The notes under the pieces were generated by a model. It saw only the letters and a list, made by a program, of their open reading frames with translations, was not told the origin of the DNA and did no database searches. A DNA stretch of 64,000 bases, taken from contig CAJNDS010002414.1 of the NCBI GenBank assembly GCA_905221605.1, positions 374,797 through 438,796 of the forward strand, in the 5' to 3' direction. This document shows positions 1 through 10,130 of this stretch, one piece after another. Position 1 is the first letter of the stretch. Every line of letters starts with the position of its first letter. The translations under genes were made by a program, and so were the position numbers. The DNA comes from Symbiodinium natans. Lineage: Eukaryota > Sar > Dinophyceae > Suessiales > Symbiodiniaceae.

Positions 1-606
<606 letters not shown>

Positions 607-1593
607 CTCAAACCCTTTCACTCAAAGCAAGCAGAAGTCACTTTCATACCTTCGCACTTCTTCTGACGGTCCATAGGTTGCAATGCTGGCGGATCTCGCC
701 ACGGTCTGACATCACGACTCTCCAGCAGGCATTGCATGCTGGTGGGTACGTGATCTGCTCTTCCTCCAGACATGCCTTTGCCATTCCAAGTCGCACTCGT
801 TTAGCATCAAGCGTGACGCTGGTCTCGGCTATTTCTTGTACCCACTGGCCCACAACTTCAGCCAAGAGACGCTGGTGGTCAAGTGGAACGCCCACTCTGT
901 TGTAAAGTTCTCCAAGCGACCTTCCGTCGCAAAAGAACTTTGACGCCCAGCGTAGAGGCCTGCACGCAATCCTCTGATGTTCGGCGGGGCCTTGTAGAGT
1001 CTGCTTTCTCTGATTACTAGAGAGTAGACGCACTTACTTTTGTTCTGGACAGACTCTCTACGATCTCTTGCCTGTTAAAACTGAAAGTGTAGCACTGATG
1101 TCCTTGTTGGTTCCGCTCACAGAGAAAGCGCTTTGTGGACCTCGATACCGCACAGCCTACATGTTTGCACTACTGCTACGACGACTACTACTGCGACTAC
1201 TACCACTAAAACAAGGTACTGGACCCGGGAGAAACGTTCCAAGCAGGTGACTTGGGTTTCTTGGTTGCGCAATCACTCTACCGATTGTTCCTTTGTTCCG
1301 AAAGGCGTCTTCACTAATTCGAAAGTTCTGGTAACACGCCGAAGCGGTTTACCAAGGGGAGCGACACCAGATCCAAGAACCATCTCTCTTCCCGTTTCCG
1401 TTCAGCAGCTACGGATCGACTCCGCTTCCATGCTGGGCTGGCAGAACACTTGAAATCCACACCAGGGCGAATTTTTTTTGCCAAAGCCACACTTCAGTCA
1501 TCTTTTTTGCTGTTGCAGCGTAACATTGAAGATCGTGCAGAAACTGCAAGCAGGCTGCCACAGAGCCTGCAAGTGGGTCCTTGCTACTTGCGT
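607..1593. other. Unassigned DNA left of element E1
   Basis: There is no recognisable gene, RNA or repeat apart from the short ACT-rich patch near 1168-1207. A 129-codon minus-strand frame at 644-1033 starts with GTG and has no motif I recognise. It may be decayed transposon sequence. Confidence 0.5.
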
Positions 1594-1989
1594 TGAAAAC
1601 CCAAGATGCCAAGCAAGGCACCAAGGATACAACCAAGCCAACTCACACAAGTCCAACCAAGCAAGCAAGCTCAGACACTCGGACAACACTTCTGTTTTGG
1701 CTTGCAGCACTCACACCAGCGCTCGTCACTTGAGCCAAAGTGGAAAACGTATCACAGCTCTCCAACTTGACAGCTCGGCTTAAAAGACCTCCAAAACTAC
1801 CCTCAAGTCACGAAACTCGACGAGAGTGGTTCCCTACGAGGCAAAACGTTCCTGCACCACTAATCGTACTCAGGCTACTGGGAAAACTTCAAAAGCTGAG
1901 CAGACTCCAAGCTATGCACACAAAACTGCAAACTGCAAAACTCACCGTGTCGCACCCTCACAGGATGACGCACAGTTCTCGAACTTCTA
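1594..1989 (-). repeat. E1 3' LTR
   Basis: It starts TGAAAACCCAAG and ends TTCTACA on the plus strand, giving TG...CA ends. It is bounded internally by a C-rich run (1990-2000), the complement of a polypurine tract. It matches 10131-10430 over about 300 bp; the last ~63 bp have no counterpart in the other LTR. It holds CTTGAGCCAAA at 1729-1739, the reverse complement of the spliced-leader 3' end. The right boundary is inferred from the CA end and the purine tract. Confidence 0.75.
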
Positions 1990-2395
1990 CACCCCCCCTC
2001 GACACGGTGGGTGTCGGCTGGTCCACGCGCAAGTATTGCAGACAAAGCTCACAAGCAACTCGACGCTGCAGATTGCCTGGGTGGGTATTGCGCAGGGCGG
2101 GGCAATCGCTGCGAACATGAAAAGCATATCCATGCCGCGTAGTGATAATTGCTCTCCGACTTTGTTCCACCGGAAGAAAGGTAAGAAGCTCACTCAGAGA
2201 TAGAATATGGCTGTGACGCTGTCGGTATTGCTGCACAAAGATTCCAGCGAGGAAGCTGCCAAGCATCGCCAAGGAAAACATCGCAAGGAAGGCGATCAAA
2301 CTGACTTCCACCTGCTGCTGAGGAACCCATTGCATCCAGAGCTCTCGAACCCAAGTGCGCCTCACAGCGTTTTCAACCTCAACCATATCAGCCAT
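1958..2395 (-). CDS. Small membrane-anchored protein in the env position of E1
   Basis: A 145-codon frame with an ATG start lies between the gag-pol stop and the 3' LTR and ends about 32 bases inside the LTR. Residues ~30-55 form one hydrophobic segment (VSLIAFLAMFSLAMLGSFLA and following), then a basic stretch. Further on is a His/Cys cluster: H-x4-C-P-x-L about 15-20 residues before C-x2-C (FHVRSDCPAL ... ACELC). This could be a small zinc-binding module. The layout suggests a type II or single-pass membrane protein with a metal-binding tail. Position after pol is where env-like genes sit in some LTR elements, but nothing else here resembles an envelope protein. I do not recognise the family. 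It has no counterpart in E2-E4. Confidence 0.45.
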   Translation of the reverse strand: MADMVEVENAVRRTWVRELWMQWVPQQQVEVSLIAFLAMFSLAMLGSFLAGIFVQQYRQRHSHILSLSELLTFLPVEQSRRAIITTRHGYAFHVRSDCPALRNTHPGNLQRRVACELCLQYLRVDQPTPTVSRGGVEVRELCVIL

Positions 2396-2469
2396 GGCAC
2401 GTCCTATGCTCTATACACCGTACCGAAGGCAAAGTAAAAGAGGAAAAACTTTGAGCAAATCTCGCGGTG

Positions 2470-5400
2470 TCATGCGTCTAACGCGTGCAAGAAAGCGTTC
2501 GTCAACTTCTCCGGGTAGTGTTGGGTATTCTTGAGATCGAAGTTGGCGGAATGTGGATGACCATCACCTGGGCACCGAAAGACCGACAAGCTGCGAGCAA
2601 CCGACTCCATCGTCGTGATGACACGCCAACGTTTGTAGATCAACTCGCCATCTCGACCACGCATGCCAAGCGAGCAACCGTCAACCAACACATCGTGCAA
2701 CATGTACGGTCGCGACTGCAGAAAACGGATAGTCTGGTTCCACGACCAGTAAGCACAGGCTCGGGGCCACTCGATCGACCAAGCATGGACGTAGCTACAC
2801 AGCGACATAAAAGCCTTCCACAGCTTCCTGTGTAGCGACCAGTGCCGTGCCAAGCGACCGCGTCTGTAGGCTGGATCACGTGCATGTAGATGCTGGTACA
2901 GACAACCACCGGTGCACGGAGTACTAGCCCACAAGTAGACGAAACCCCCCCTGCGAATGTGGAGAGTGCAGATCTGTTGAAGCTGCGCTGTAGTGGCCGG
3001 GTCTCCGCCGTCATCTGCCTCACTAACAGTCAACACACCAACCCAGGAGCACGCTCGCGAAGCAGCCAACATGCTCGACATGGGAGGCGCACAGAACTCA
3101 ACCACCAACCACTTGGCAAACTCCATCAAACGATACCGATCTGCAAGAGATACATGATCCTTGCCAGCCACAGCAGCACCAAGCAAGCCAACGAAACACG
3201 CCAACTCACCAACGCAAGCTGCAACAGTGACTTCAGACAAACCGAGGCTCAACATGTGCTTCAACGTAGTCCGGGCATCTAATGATTTTGTGGAGAGGTC
3301 TGCGACGTTGGAGGCTCCTCGCACTCCAAAGATGAAGAGAAGTCGCTGTCGGAGCTGATCTTGTATAAAGCATGCTCTCAGATCTATATGTCTGACACGC
3401 CTCAAGCCGTCAGCCCTGCTGATGGCAATGGCGGCCTCGGAGTCGCAAAAGAGGTGCGGTGCGCACAACTCCTCCCATCCAAACACGTGGGAAATTGCCC
3501 TTCGGATTGAAAGTGATTCCTTTGCTCCCTCAACCAATCCGTACAACTCCGACTCTGCTGAGCTGAGAGCGACAGCTTGTTGAAGCCGTGACCACGCTTT
3601 CAAGCAGAAACCACCAAGCATGATGCAACCACCGCTCACACTCTTGCGATCAACGCTCCTCTCACTGTCCCATGACGCATCCACGTAGCAATCCAACCGA
3701 AGGCTCCGTTCATCAACTGGATGGACGATTTGTCGAAAATCCTGAACATGCCGAAGATACCGTAATACCATCCGCATCGCACGTTCATGCTTCTCACGTG
3801 GACTGGCCTGGCCTCGAGCTAGCATGGAAACATAATATGCTAGATCCACGCGCGTCATGGCCAACCATGAAAGGCGTCCCAGCGTAGAGCGATATCGAGC
3901 AGCAGCTTCTGAGCTCAACTCCCGCTCCAAGACTTCTTCTTCTCTGTCGTAAAGTTCTCGAAGATTCGGCGGCGTCGGGCAAGACTTCGGACTCTTCCCA
4001 AGTCCAAAACCCTCATAGATCTCCTGGTAGTACTCGCCTGCCATGCCAATCACCAAAGAGTCCTCGCCCTTCTTCCTGGTGATTTGACGACCAAGAAACG
4101 TGATTTGCTGATCACGATCCAAGTCAGCGGTCACCTTGATCTTCACCGCGCTCTTAAGCTTCTCCACCACGTAGTAGATGGCCTCGTCGCTGTCGCCGCT
4201 GATGAGGAGATCGTCTACGTAGCACAACACTGCCACCCTCTGTCCACCGAGAACCACACCTGAGAAGAGGCATGGCTCCGTTTCACATGGAGTGAGGTCG
4301 CAGAGGCGCTTGAGGAGCTTTGCGAGATGACGAGCCCAGGTCTGGGCCGCGGCTCTCAACCCATAAAGAGCCTTGCGAAGTCGCATGAACCCAGGGCGTC
4401 CATTGGGACCGGTAACTCCAGCAGGGAGCCGCACCACTACCGTGCCGTCTTCTTCTTCTAACTCTGCGAACAAGAACGCCGTACTGACGTCGAGGCCTAC
4501 GACGTTCTGCCTCTTCGAGCCGGCATAAAAGAGGAAGGTCCTCAATGCCTCGGCTGAGCTGGTCGCCGCGGAAATGCCAAGCTGAGCAGCCGTTGCTCCC
4601 TGGGCGAAATCACGCGCAACAACCCGACAACGAACCAGTGGTCTTTCTTTGCCGTCAATCCGCTCCAGCTTTGCATTTGACACCCATCTTGTGGATATCA
4701 CTTTCTGCTTCGGATCCACATGCCAAATCACATCACCGACTGCAAGGGACTCAAGCGCACTCAACTCACGCAACATGCCTTCGTATGTCAGACCAAGGTC
4801 CAATGCATGTCCGGTGACATCATCCTTGGAAGATGAGGGCATTTCAACCACAAGAGTCTCACCACCAAGCTTCACAGTCTGCCCTCCGGTACTGGGATTT
4901 GCAACGGCGGCGAAACCCAACGACTCACGGAACAAGACGTTGTTGACCATGGCATCGGACTCTGGCTCTGGCACCCGATCCAGGCTTTCTGGCTCAACTT
5001 CCATGAAGTCAGCCTCTTCTGAAGCTGCAGGTTCAACTCCAACAGAGTCTCCGGGACGAAGTTCACCCTCAAGCACCCCTTCAGGCAAGAAGGACTCACC
5101 GAGGCCTCGCTCTCCCTCATCTTCAGTCGGTTCATAATCCTGCACATCATCAGGCAACTCCAACCCGACGTCAAGCTCACCAAAAGCACGCGAACCAAGA
5201 TCAAGCTCGACTCCTTCGATCTCCAACTCATGCTGGGCATCATCAAGCACAAACTGATTCGGATCAAAAGAGCTCTTCACGTACGCAGCGTATCTGTCAC
5301 GACACTTCTGAGTGTGCCACGCCTTGTCCGCCGGAACACCCCTCAGTCGACACGCTCGACACCTCGGGGTCCTGCCATTTTCCTCGACCCGCGATGCTGG

Positions 5401-8400
5401 CGGTCCGCGAGTCTCGGTGTTTGGGATTGGAAGATCACGCATGTTCCCTTGATCAACCGCTGGCAAGCCACGCACAACGTCACCAGCACGCTCGGGCAAC
5501 ATACGGCAAATACCACGCAAGGCTGACAACTCAAAGGTCATGGGCACCAACATCCTGATTCGGGCTGACCGGGCAATCTTCAACGAACCATCCTTCAGTC
5601 GGAACTGCACCAGATGACTGCCACCCGCGACTTCAGGGCCTAAGTAGGCAGCCTGTCCATATCTGCCCGTGATGAATTGTCGTAGACTCGGCGGAGGTGT
5701 GGCCAAGATTGACGCTCCCCAGACGTATATCGCCCGAGGCTGCCTCATAGTTCTTAAACTACGTTGTTCAGGAGTCATTGCCGATCCAGGCTGGATTTGG
5801 TAGCGGTTGTGTGCCTGAGCACAGTGAGAGAGAAGAAAGCTGACTCCTCTGCCACATGGCTCTAGGCCAACTTGCTCCAATCCGGCGCACAACGTGTTCG
5901 CGTTTTCCTTCAATGTTCGGATGGCCCTCTCTGCGACCGGGGCGCGCCGACCAACCGGAACATCAGACACCTCAACCGCACCAACGGTCATGGTATCAGC
6001 GAAACCCTGAGCAAGGTTCTTCACCACCCCCTCAAGATCCGACTTCACGCAAACCGACAAGTCACGCGCTTCAACTCCAACCAAGCCAACACTACGTCCC
6101 CACGCCGACATCTCTCCAAGCATCACCTCACGCGCTGCTGCTCCACGCGGTCCTGAAACTTCACGGTACATCACTGTTCCGATGGCAAAGCAACCAACAA
6201 GCACCAACACCAGGAACCAAATCCCCTTGTAGAAGAACTTGTCGATCTGAACCTCCTTTTGGGCTCCCTCTCCGGAATCCCTCTCGATTTTCCTAGCTGG
6301 TTCAAGACCTCTACCACGCACGCAATGCTCACAGCTGGAATTAAAAGGAACATGACTTCGCAACACATGCTCACGGTGAACCTTTCCCCATAACTCCTGG
6401 TGAAGCAACTCCTGATCACCACGTAGCAACCACGCCTGGTCGCCGTCTGGGGCCGGTGCTTTCTCCTGATCAAGCTCACCAACACACACATGCTCAACCA
6501 TGCCACTCATGCCAACCATGCCACTCATGCCAACATCACAAGCGCAAGCACAACCATCAAGCACATCAAGATTTTTGCTGCTCGCCACTGCCTGGGAAGA
6601 TCCTTTCTGGCTGATTGCACTCAGCGCTTTCGGTCCGTCACCACACTCCATCCACTCGAAGTAGGCGTTCCGGGATTGGTCGGTGGTGGTGGCAATGGCG
6701 ATGTCTTTGGCGGCGTAGCTGGTGCCCGTGATGCGCTGGCCCTTGGCGATGTCGGATTCCTCGGAGGCGTGGGCAAGCGTCGACGTGGCGGAACCCGCGG
6801 AGGGGTAGGCAACCTTTCCGGGTACCCCGGGGAGTCGGCTTCCTTCCTCGGTGGGCTCGGGGGCTTTGCTTTCTCCTTGATGATCTCGGAGATGGTCGTC
6901 ACAGTGTAGGGGGCCTTGCGGTCCAGGCACTGCAAAAAATGCTCCTTGAGGTGCTCCTCCAGCGTCCGTCTCTCTGGGCCCTTCTTCTCCTTGCGAAAGC
7001 GGTTCAAATCGGACTTTGCAGCTGATGTCACGCGGCTTTCCTTGAGCTTCTGCTTCTTCACTGCTCTTGAACTTGCACTCCACAACGTCAACCACGGCTG
7101 CTGGCGATCGGAACGAGGCACCAGCTTCACGGGGGTCCTCTTTGTCGACGAAGAGCTCGCTGCCTTTGGCATTCTCTTCACGAGGGGCTTCTGGGGCATC
7201 TTCTTCACTTTCGGCTTCTTTGGCATGGGCTTCTGCTGAGGAACTTTGGCGGGTCCTGGGGTCTCGATCTCGCCCGGCTTCAACACCACCTGGGACTCGG
7301 CATCCGCGGGCACCAAGAGGATCGCGCCCTCTGTCTCCGTGGATGTAGCTGTGGCCAACCGGGTGCTCTCCTCGAAGTCCTCTTCTCCCACCGAGATTGA
7401 GGCCGCTTGAGTCGCAACGACTCTCCGGACCAGCTTCCCTTTGTCCTTCCCTTCCATGCGGCATTCCACTTCGCTTTCGCTGGAGGAGGCCATCTTCTCG
7501 GGCTGCGGAAGGCCTCGTACACGAGGGGTCTGCAATCTGCTGCGCTGCGCTCTGTTCTTGAGACACCAAACAGGCCCGTGCCACCGCATGACTCTGCAAC
7601 CAGCAACAGTTGTTGGACCATACAGCCTTAAATTTAAAACCACCAGCTTGCACGTGGAGATGGGGGGCAAAAGAGACTGTCCAATTCCTATTCAGGAGTC
7701 GTCCTAGGCTCAGGAGATTAAATCGCACAGGTGCAACCAGGGCTTCAAACTCAACGACGATAGGACTGGATCTCTCAACGGCAAAGCAAACGCGAACCAC
7801 AGCACTCTTCTGAACCCCTATGCAAGCACCCGTGGCAGTCACACAGTCTCTACCAACATGCTCACTCAGGCTCAGCACTTGCACATGCTGCAGTGTCTCC
7901 TCGCTGATCAGGTGCGTCGACGCTCCGGAGTCCAGCAACCACCAGTCCATGGCTTCAGAGCTGCTACCATGTGTCACATGCGGGGCTGCCATGCTCATGT
8001 CATGAAAATAAAATTCACTCAATCCATGCTCACCAAGCGTCAACGGGGCCTTCTCAAGCTCAACGGGGGTCTCTAGGCTTCCAAGCTGCGACGTTCCAAG
8101 CTCAACTGGGGCCTTCTCAAGCTCAACGGGGGTCTCTAGGCTTCCAAGCTGCGACGTTCCAAGCTCAACTGGGGCCTTCTCAAGCTCAACGGGGGTCTCT
8201 AGGCTTCCAAGCTGCGATGTTCCAAGCTCAACTGGGGCCTTCTCGAGCTCAACGGGGGTCTCTAGGCTTCCAAGCTGCGAGGTTCCAAGCTCAACTGTGG
8301 CCTCTGAACTCTCCAACAACCACGACCTTCCAAAGGCTTCCCAATCACCATCGCTCAAGCTCGACTCATTGTCGGAATCTCCCTGAGCGATATCAAAGAA

Positions 8401-9990
8401 CTCGCAACCAACTGCCGCTGCAAACACGTGCGGGCCCTCCAAGGTCAAAGCCGCCAATTGCGGTTCGAGAAGCGTCGCTGCTGCCGCCACACCTTTGGCC
8501 GCTTTCTTAGGGCATCGGTTTGAATAGTGCCCCAATTCATTGCAGTTGTAGCACTTCACGTTGGCACGCTTGTCGTGCTTTGGGTCACTACCAGAGCTAC
8601 CACCGCCCCCCTTTCCAGGGTCTTGAGTAGCGTTCCCCTTTCCACCTTTCTCCCCTTTCTTGTCACGCTTGTCCTTTCCTGAGCGACCTTTGTCCTTTCC
8701 CTTGTCCTTCCCTTTGTCCTTTCCTTTATCTTTCCCCTTGTCCTTCCCCTTGTCCTTCCCCTTTCCATCGCCCTTGAAGTTCAGCGGATTCGCTATGTCG
8801 GTGTTGTTCCTGCGGTCTCGACCTCGCCCGGAATCGGCGAAGGTAAGGATCTTGATGTTTGCGTCGTAGAACTTGATCGCAGTCTCAAGCTCACTCATGG
8901 AGTCAATCTTCGCATGCAACAAGATGTACCTCTTCACATCCGCATCAAGACCTTTCAACACAATCATGCTCTGATCCGCTTCACTCAACGCAAGGTCTGG
9001 GAACGCAGCAACAAGTCGACCATACTTTGCAAGCTCAACCTGCACGCTGCGAAACACTTCCAAAGGACGATCCTTCGTAGAGGCAGGGGGTTGGTATCTC
9101 AACATCTCTTCTCGCAAGGTCGAGGCTTCTATCCTCGAGCAAACCGACAGATCCTGATGCAAGCGCCTCAACGCCTCATAGCCTGCCGGAACACCAAGCT
9201 GTTCACGCTCAACTTGCTTCAAAATGTCAAGCCCACGGGAAAAGTTCGCAAAGGACTGCCGAAGGTAAAGGAACACTCTGGTACTCCTGATGCTCTCTCC
9301 TTTCGCCAAGTCTTTGTTCAGGATTGGCTTGTCTTTCACGAAACAAGCCTGCACTTCCGACGGTATCCTATCATCAAACAAGGCAATCCATGGCAAAAAC
9401 ACTTCAAGGTACTCAACCCATGCTTCGATCTCGGCACGCCGACCCTTGTTCATGCGTCCACCATCCAACATGGGCAACTTCGGCACATATGAGTCTGCCT
9501 TAGGATTCCTGATAGGAGCGCCGTTCCCATCATCAACCTCCATGGCATGGTCCACGCTGTCACTGATGTTACTCAAGCTACCAGCACCTTTGCCTTTCTT
9601 CTCAGCACTTGTCCGGTCCTGGACCAGCTGCTGCACCAGCGACATCATTTGAGATATCTGCTGCTGCTGCTGCTGCTGAACTGTCTGAACCAGAAGCTGG
9701 GATCCCAGGGCTGCTTGCACGGTAACGGGGTCCACTGCTGCAGGCGGTGGTGGCACCAAACCTGGTGGCGACATGGGTGAAGCCATTGCCGGTATGGGGG
9801 TGCCCATAGCAGTCGGAGAACCAACCACCGGGCTTCCTGTGGGATGCACTGCACCCGACAAGTTCGACATCGGACTGAAAGCAACTCCACTACCGACAAC
9901 GGGGTTCCTTAGTGGAACTGACGAGTGTCTGGACCCTGAAAGGTCTCTCATAGGAGGCTCAGCCCCTCTCCTGCCTCTCTCACGAAGCAT
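2470..9990 (-). CDS. E1 Gag-Pol polyprotein (Ty1/copia)
   Basis: This is one open frame of about 2,506 codons from the first ATG at 9990; a GTG at 10065 would extend it. It encodes the structural and enzymatic proteins of the element. In order: Gag with a Lys/Gly/Asp repeat (8640-8770); CCHC knuckle CYNCNELGHYSNRC (~8515-8555); protease DSGAST (~7915-7945); a low-complexity stretch overlapping another ORF (6621-7493); integrase HHCC (HREHVLRSHVPFNSSCEHC, ~6325-6385) with candidate D, D, E at QIDKF, KSDLE and AERAI; RT with CYVDDLLISG (~4200-4230); RNase H with VDASWD and CDSEAAI. About 280 extra residues follow RNase H (to 2470) with a methyltransferase-like pattern. At ~2,500 residues it is well above the usual ~1,300-1,500 for copia; the internal insertion and C-terminal extension account for the excess. 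Frame integrity and the intact YVDD suggest function was kept until recently. Confidence 0.9.
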   Translation of the reverse strand: MLRERGRRGAEPPMRDLSGSRHSSVPLRNPVVGSGVAFSPMSNLSGAVHPTGSPVVGSPTAMGTPIPAMASPMSPPGLVPPPPAAVDPVTVQAALGSQLLVQTVQQQQQQQISQMMSLVQQLVQDRTSAEKKGKGAGSLSNISDSVDHAMEVDDGNGAPIRNPKADSYVPKLPMLDGGRMNKGRRAEIEAWVEYLEVFLPWIALFDDRIPSEVQACFVKDKPILNKDLAKGESIRSTRVFLYLRQSFANFSRGLDILKQVEREQLGVPAGYEALRRLHQDLSVCSRIEASTLREEMLRYQPPASTKDRPLEVFRSVQVELAKYGRLVAAFPDLALSEADQSMIVLKGLDADVKRYILLHAKIDSMSELETAIKFYDANIKILTFADSGRGRDRRNNTDIANPLNFKGDGKGKDKGKDKGKDKGKDKGKDKGKDKGRSGKDKRDKKGEKGGKGNATQDPGKGGGGSSGSDPKHDKRANVKCYNCNELGHYSNRCPKKAAKGVAAAATLLEPQLAALTLEGPHVFAAAVGCEFFDIAQGDSDNESSLSDGDWEAFGRSWLLESSEATVELGTSQLGSLETPVELEKAPVELGTSQLGSLETPVELEKAPVELGTSQLGSLETPVELEKAPVELGTSQLGSLETPVELEKAPLTLGEHGLSEFYFHDMSMAAPHVTHGSSSEAMDWWLLDSGASTHLISEETLQHVQVLSLSEHVGRDCVTATGACIGVQKSAVVRVCFAVERSSPIVVEFEALVAPVRFNLLSLGRLLNRNWTVSFAPHLHVQAGGFKFKAVWSNNCCWLQSHAVARACLVSQEQSAAQQIADPSCTRPSAAREDGLLQRKRSGMPHGREGQREAGPESRCDSSGLNLGGRRGLRGEHPVGHSYIHGDRGRDPLGARGCRVPGGVEAGRDRDPRTRQSSSAEAHAKEAESEEDAPEAPREENAKGSELFVDKEDPREAGASFRSPAAVVDVVECKFKSSEEAEAQGKPRDISCKVRFEPLSQGEEGPRETDAGGAPQGAFFAVPGPQGPLHCDDHLRDHQGESKAPEPTEEGSRLPGVPGKVAYPSAGSATSTLAHASEESDIAKGQRITGTSYAAKDIAIATTTDQSRNAYFEWMECGDGPKALSAISQKGSSQAVASSKNLDVLDGCACACDVGMSGMVGMSGMVEHVCVGELDQEKAPAPDGDQAWLLRGDQELLHQELWGKVHREHVLRSHVPFNSSCEHCVRGRGLEPARKIERDSGEGAQKEVQIDKFFYKGIWFLVLVLVGCFAIGTVMYREVSGPRGAAAREVMLGEMSAWGRSVGLVGVEARDLSVCVKSDLEGVVKNLAQGFADTMTVGAVEVSDVPVGRRAPVAERAIRTLKENANTLCAGLEQVGLEPCGRGVSFLLSHCAQAHNRYQIQPGSAMTPEQRSLRTMRQPRAIYVWGASILATPPPSLRQFITGRYGQAAYLGPEVAGGSHLVQFRLKDGSLKIARSARIRMLVPMTFELSALRGICRMLPERAGDVVRGLPAVDQGNMRDLPIPNTETRGPPASRVEENGRTPRCRACRLRGVPADKAWHTQKCRDRYAAYVKSSFDPNQFVLDDAQHELEIEGVELDLGSRAFGELDVGLELPDDVQDYEPTEDEGERGLGESFLPEGVLEGELRPGDSVGVEPAASEEADFMEVEPESLDRVPEPESDAMVNNVLFRESLGFAAVANPSTGGQTVKLGGETLVVEMPSSSKDDVTGHALDLGLTYEGMLRELSALESLAVGDVIWHVDPKQKVISTRWVSNAKLERIDGKERPLVRCRVVARDFAQGATAAQLGISAATSSAEALRTFLFYAGSKRQNVVGLDVSTAFLFAELEEEDGTVVVRLPAGVTGPNGRPGFMRLRKALYGLRAAAQTWARHLAKLLKRLCDLTPCETEPCLFSGVVLGGQRVAVLCYVDDLLISGDSDEAIYYVVEKLKSAVKIKVTADLDRDQQITFLGRQITRKKGEDSLVIGMAGEYYQEIYEGFGLGKSPKSCPTPPNLRELYDREEEVLERELSSEAAARYRSTLGRLSWLAMTRVDLAYYVSMLARGQASPREKHERAMRMVLRYLRHVQDFRQIVHPVDERSLRLDCYVDASWDSERSVDRKSVSGGCIMLGGFCLKAWSRLQQAVALSSAESELYGLVEGAKESLSIRRAISHVFGWEELCAPHLFCDSEAAIAISRADGLRRVRHIDLRACFIQDQLRQRLLFIFGVRGASNVADLSTKSLDARTTLKHMLSLGLSEVTVAACVGELACFVGLLGAAVAGKDHVSLADRYRLMEFAKWLVVEFCAPPMSSMLAASRACSWVGVLTVSEADDGGDPATTAQLQQICTLHIRRGGFVYLWASTPCTGGCLYQHLHARDPAYRRGRLARHWSLHRKLWKAFMSLCSYVHAWSIEWPRACAYWSWNQTIRFLQSRPYMLHDVLVDGCSLGMRGRDGELIYKRWRVITTMESVARSLSVFRCPGDGHPHSANFDLKNTQHYPEKLTNAFLHALDA
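6621..7493 (-). CDS. ORF-X of E1: nested ORF overlapping pol in another frame
   Basis: This is a 290-codon frame from an ATG at 7493; the open frame extends upstream to 7670. It lies wholly inside gag-pol, between protease and integrase. It starts MASSSESEVECRMEG, continues with a Lys-rich basic middle and ends in a Pro/Arg-rich tail full of PTPPR and TPP motifs (LPTPPRVPPRRRLPTPPR). The gag-pol frame over the same bases is Glu/Gly/Arg-rich and shows no domain. E3 and E4, a divergent family, have a nested ORF in the same place that also ends Pro-rich with PGTP motifs. No second copy of E1 is present, so selection cannot be tested. It could be a chance open frame, but the parallel with E3 argues against that. 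Confidence 0.45.
   Translation of the reverse strand: MASSSESEVECRMEGKDKGKLVRRVVATQAASISVGEEDFEESTRLATATSTETEGAILLVPADAESQVVLKPGEIETPGPAKVPQQKPMPKKPKVKKMPQKPLVKRMPKAASSSSTKRTPVKLVPRSDRQQPWLTLWSASSRAVKKQKLKESRVTSAAKSDLNRFRKEKKGPERRTLEEHLKEHFLQCLDRKAPYTVTTISEIIKEKAKPPSPPRKEADSPGYPERLPTPPRVPPRRRLPTPPRNPTSPRASASRAPATPPKTSPLPPPPTNPGTPTSSGWSVVTDRKR
8045..8296 (-). repeat. Four 63-bp tandem repeats within E1 gag
   Basis: Four units with period 63 (anchor GCCTTCTC at 8048, 8111, 8174, 8237) differ by single bases. In the gag-pol frame each encodes 21 residues of the type APVELGTSQLGSLETPVELE. They lie between the CCHC knuckle and the protease, a likely linker or cleavage region. A multiple-of-three unit lets copy number change without breaking the frame. 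Confidence 0.95.
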
Positions 9991-10116
9991 TCCGGGTTCA
10001 CCCTCACCTATGTGGTAGTACGATGGCCTTCCACGGCCCTCTATACCAAGACAACTCAAGCACACACCAAGTCAGCGTCTTAGGCTCACTTTCTTTCTTT
10101 GCAACAGAGCTTCCAC

Positions 10117-10128
10117 GCTCCGCTACCA
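10117..10128 (-). promoter_or_regulatory. E1 primer binding site
   Basis: The minus strand reads TGGTAGCGGAGC, two bases after the LTR end. It is complementary to a tRNA ending GCUCCGCUACCA. That end has U72 before discriminator A73, which implies an A1:U72 pair, the signature of eukaryotic initiator tRNA-Met. The same 12 bases occur in E2 and E3. Confidence 0.85.
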
Positions 10129-10130
10129 CG

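Noticed and set aside
7971-8510. A 179-codon plus-strand frame over the E1 gag repeats
   Set aside because: It is antisense to gag and made of the 63-bp repeat; a shadow frame.
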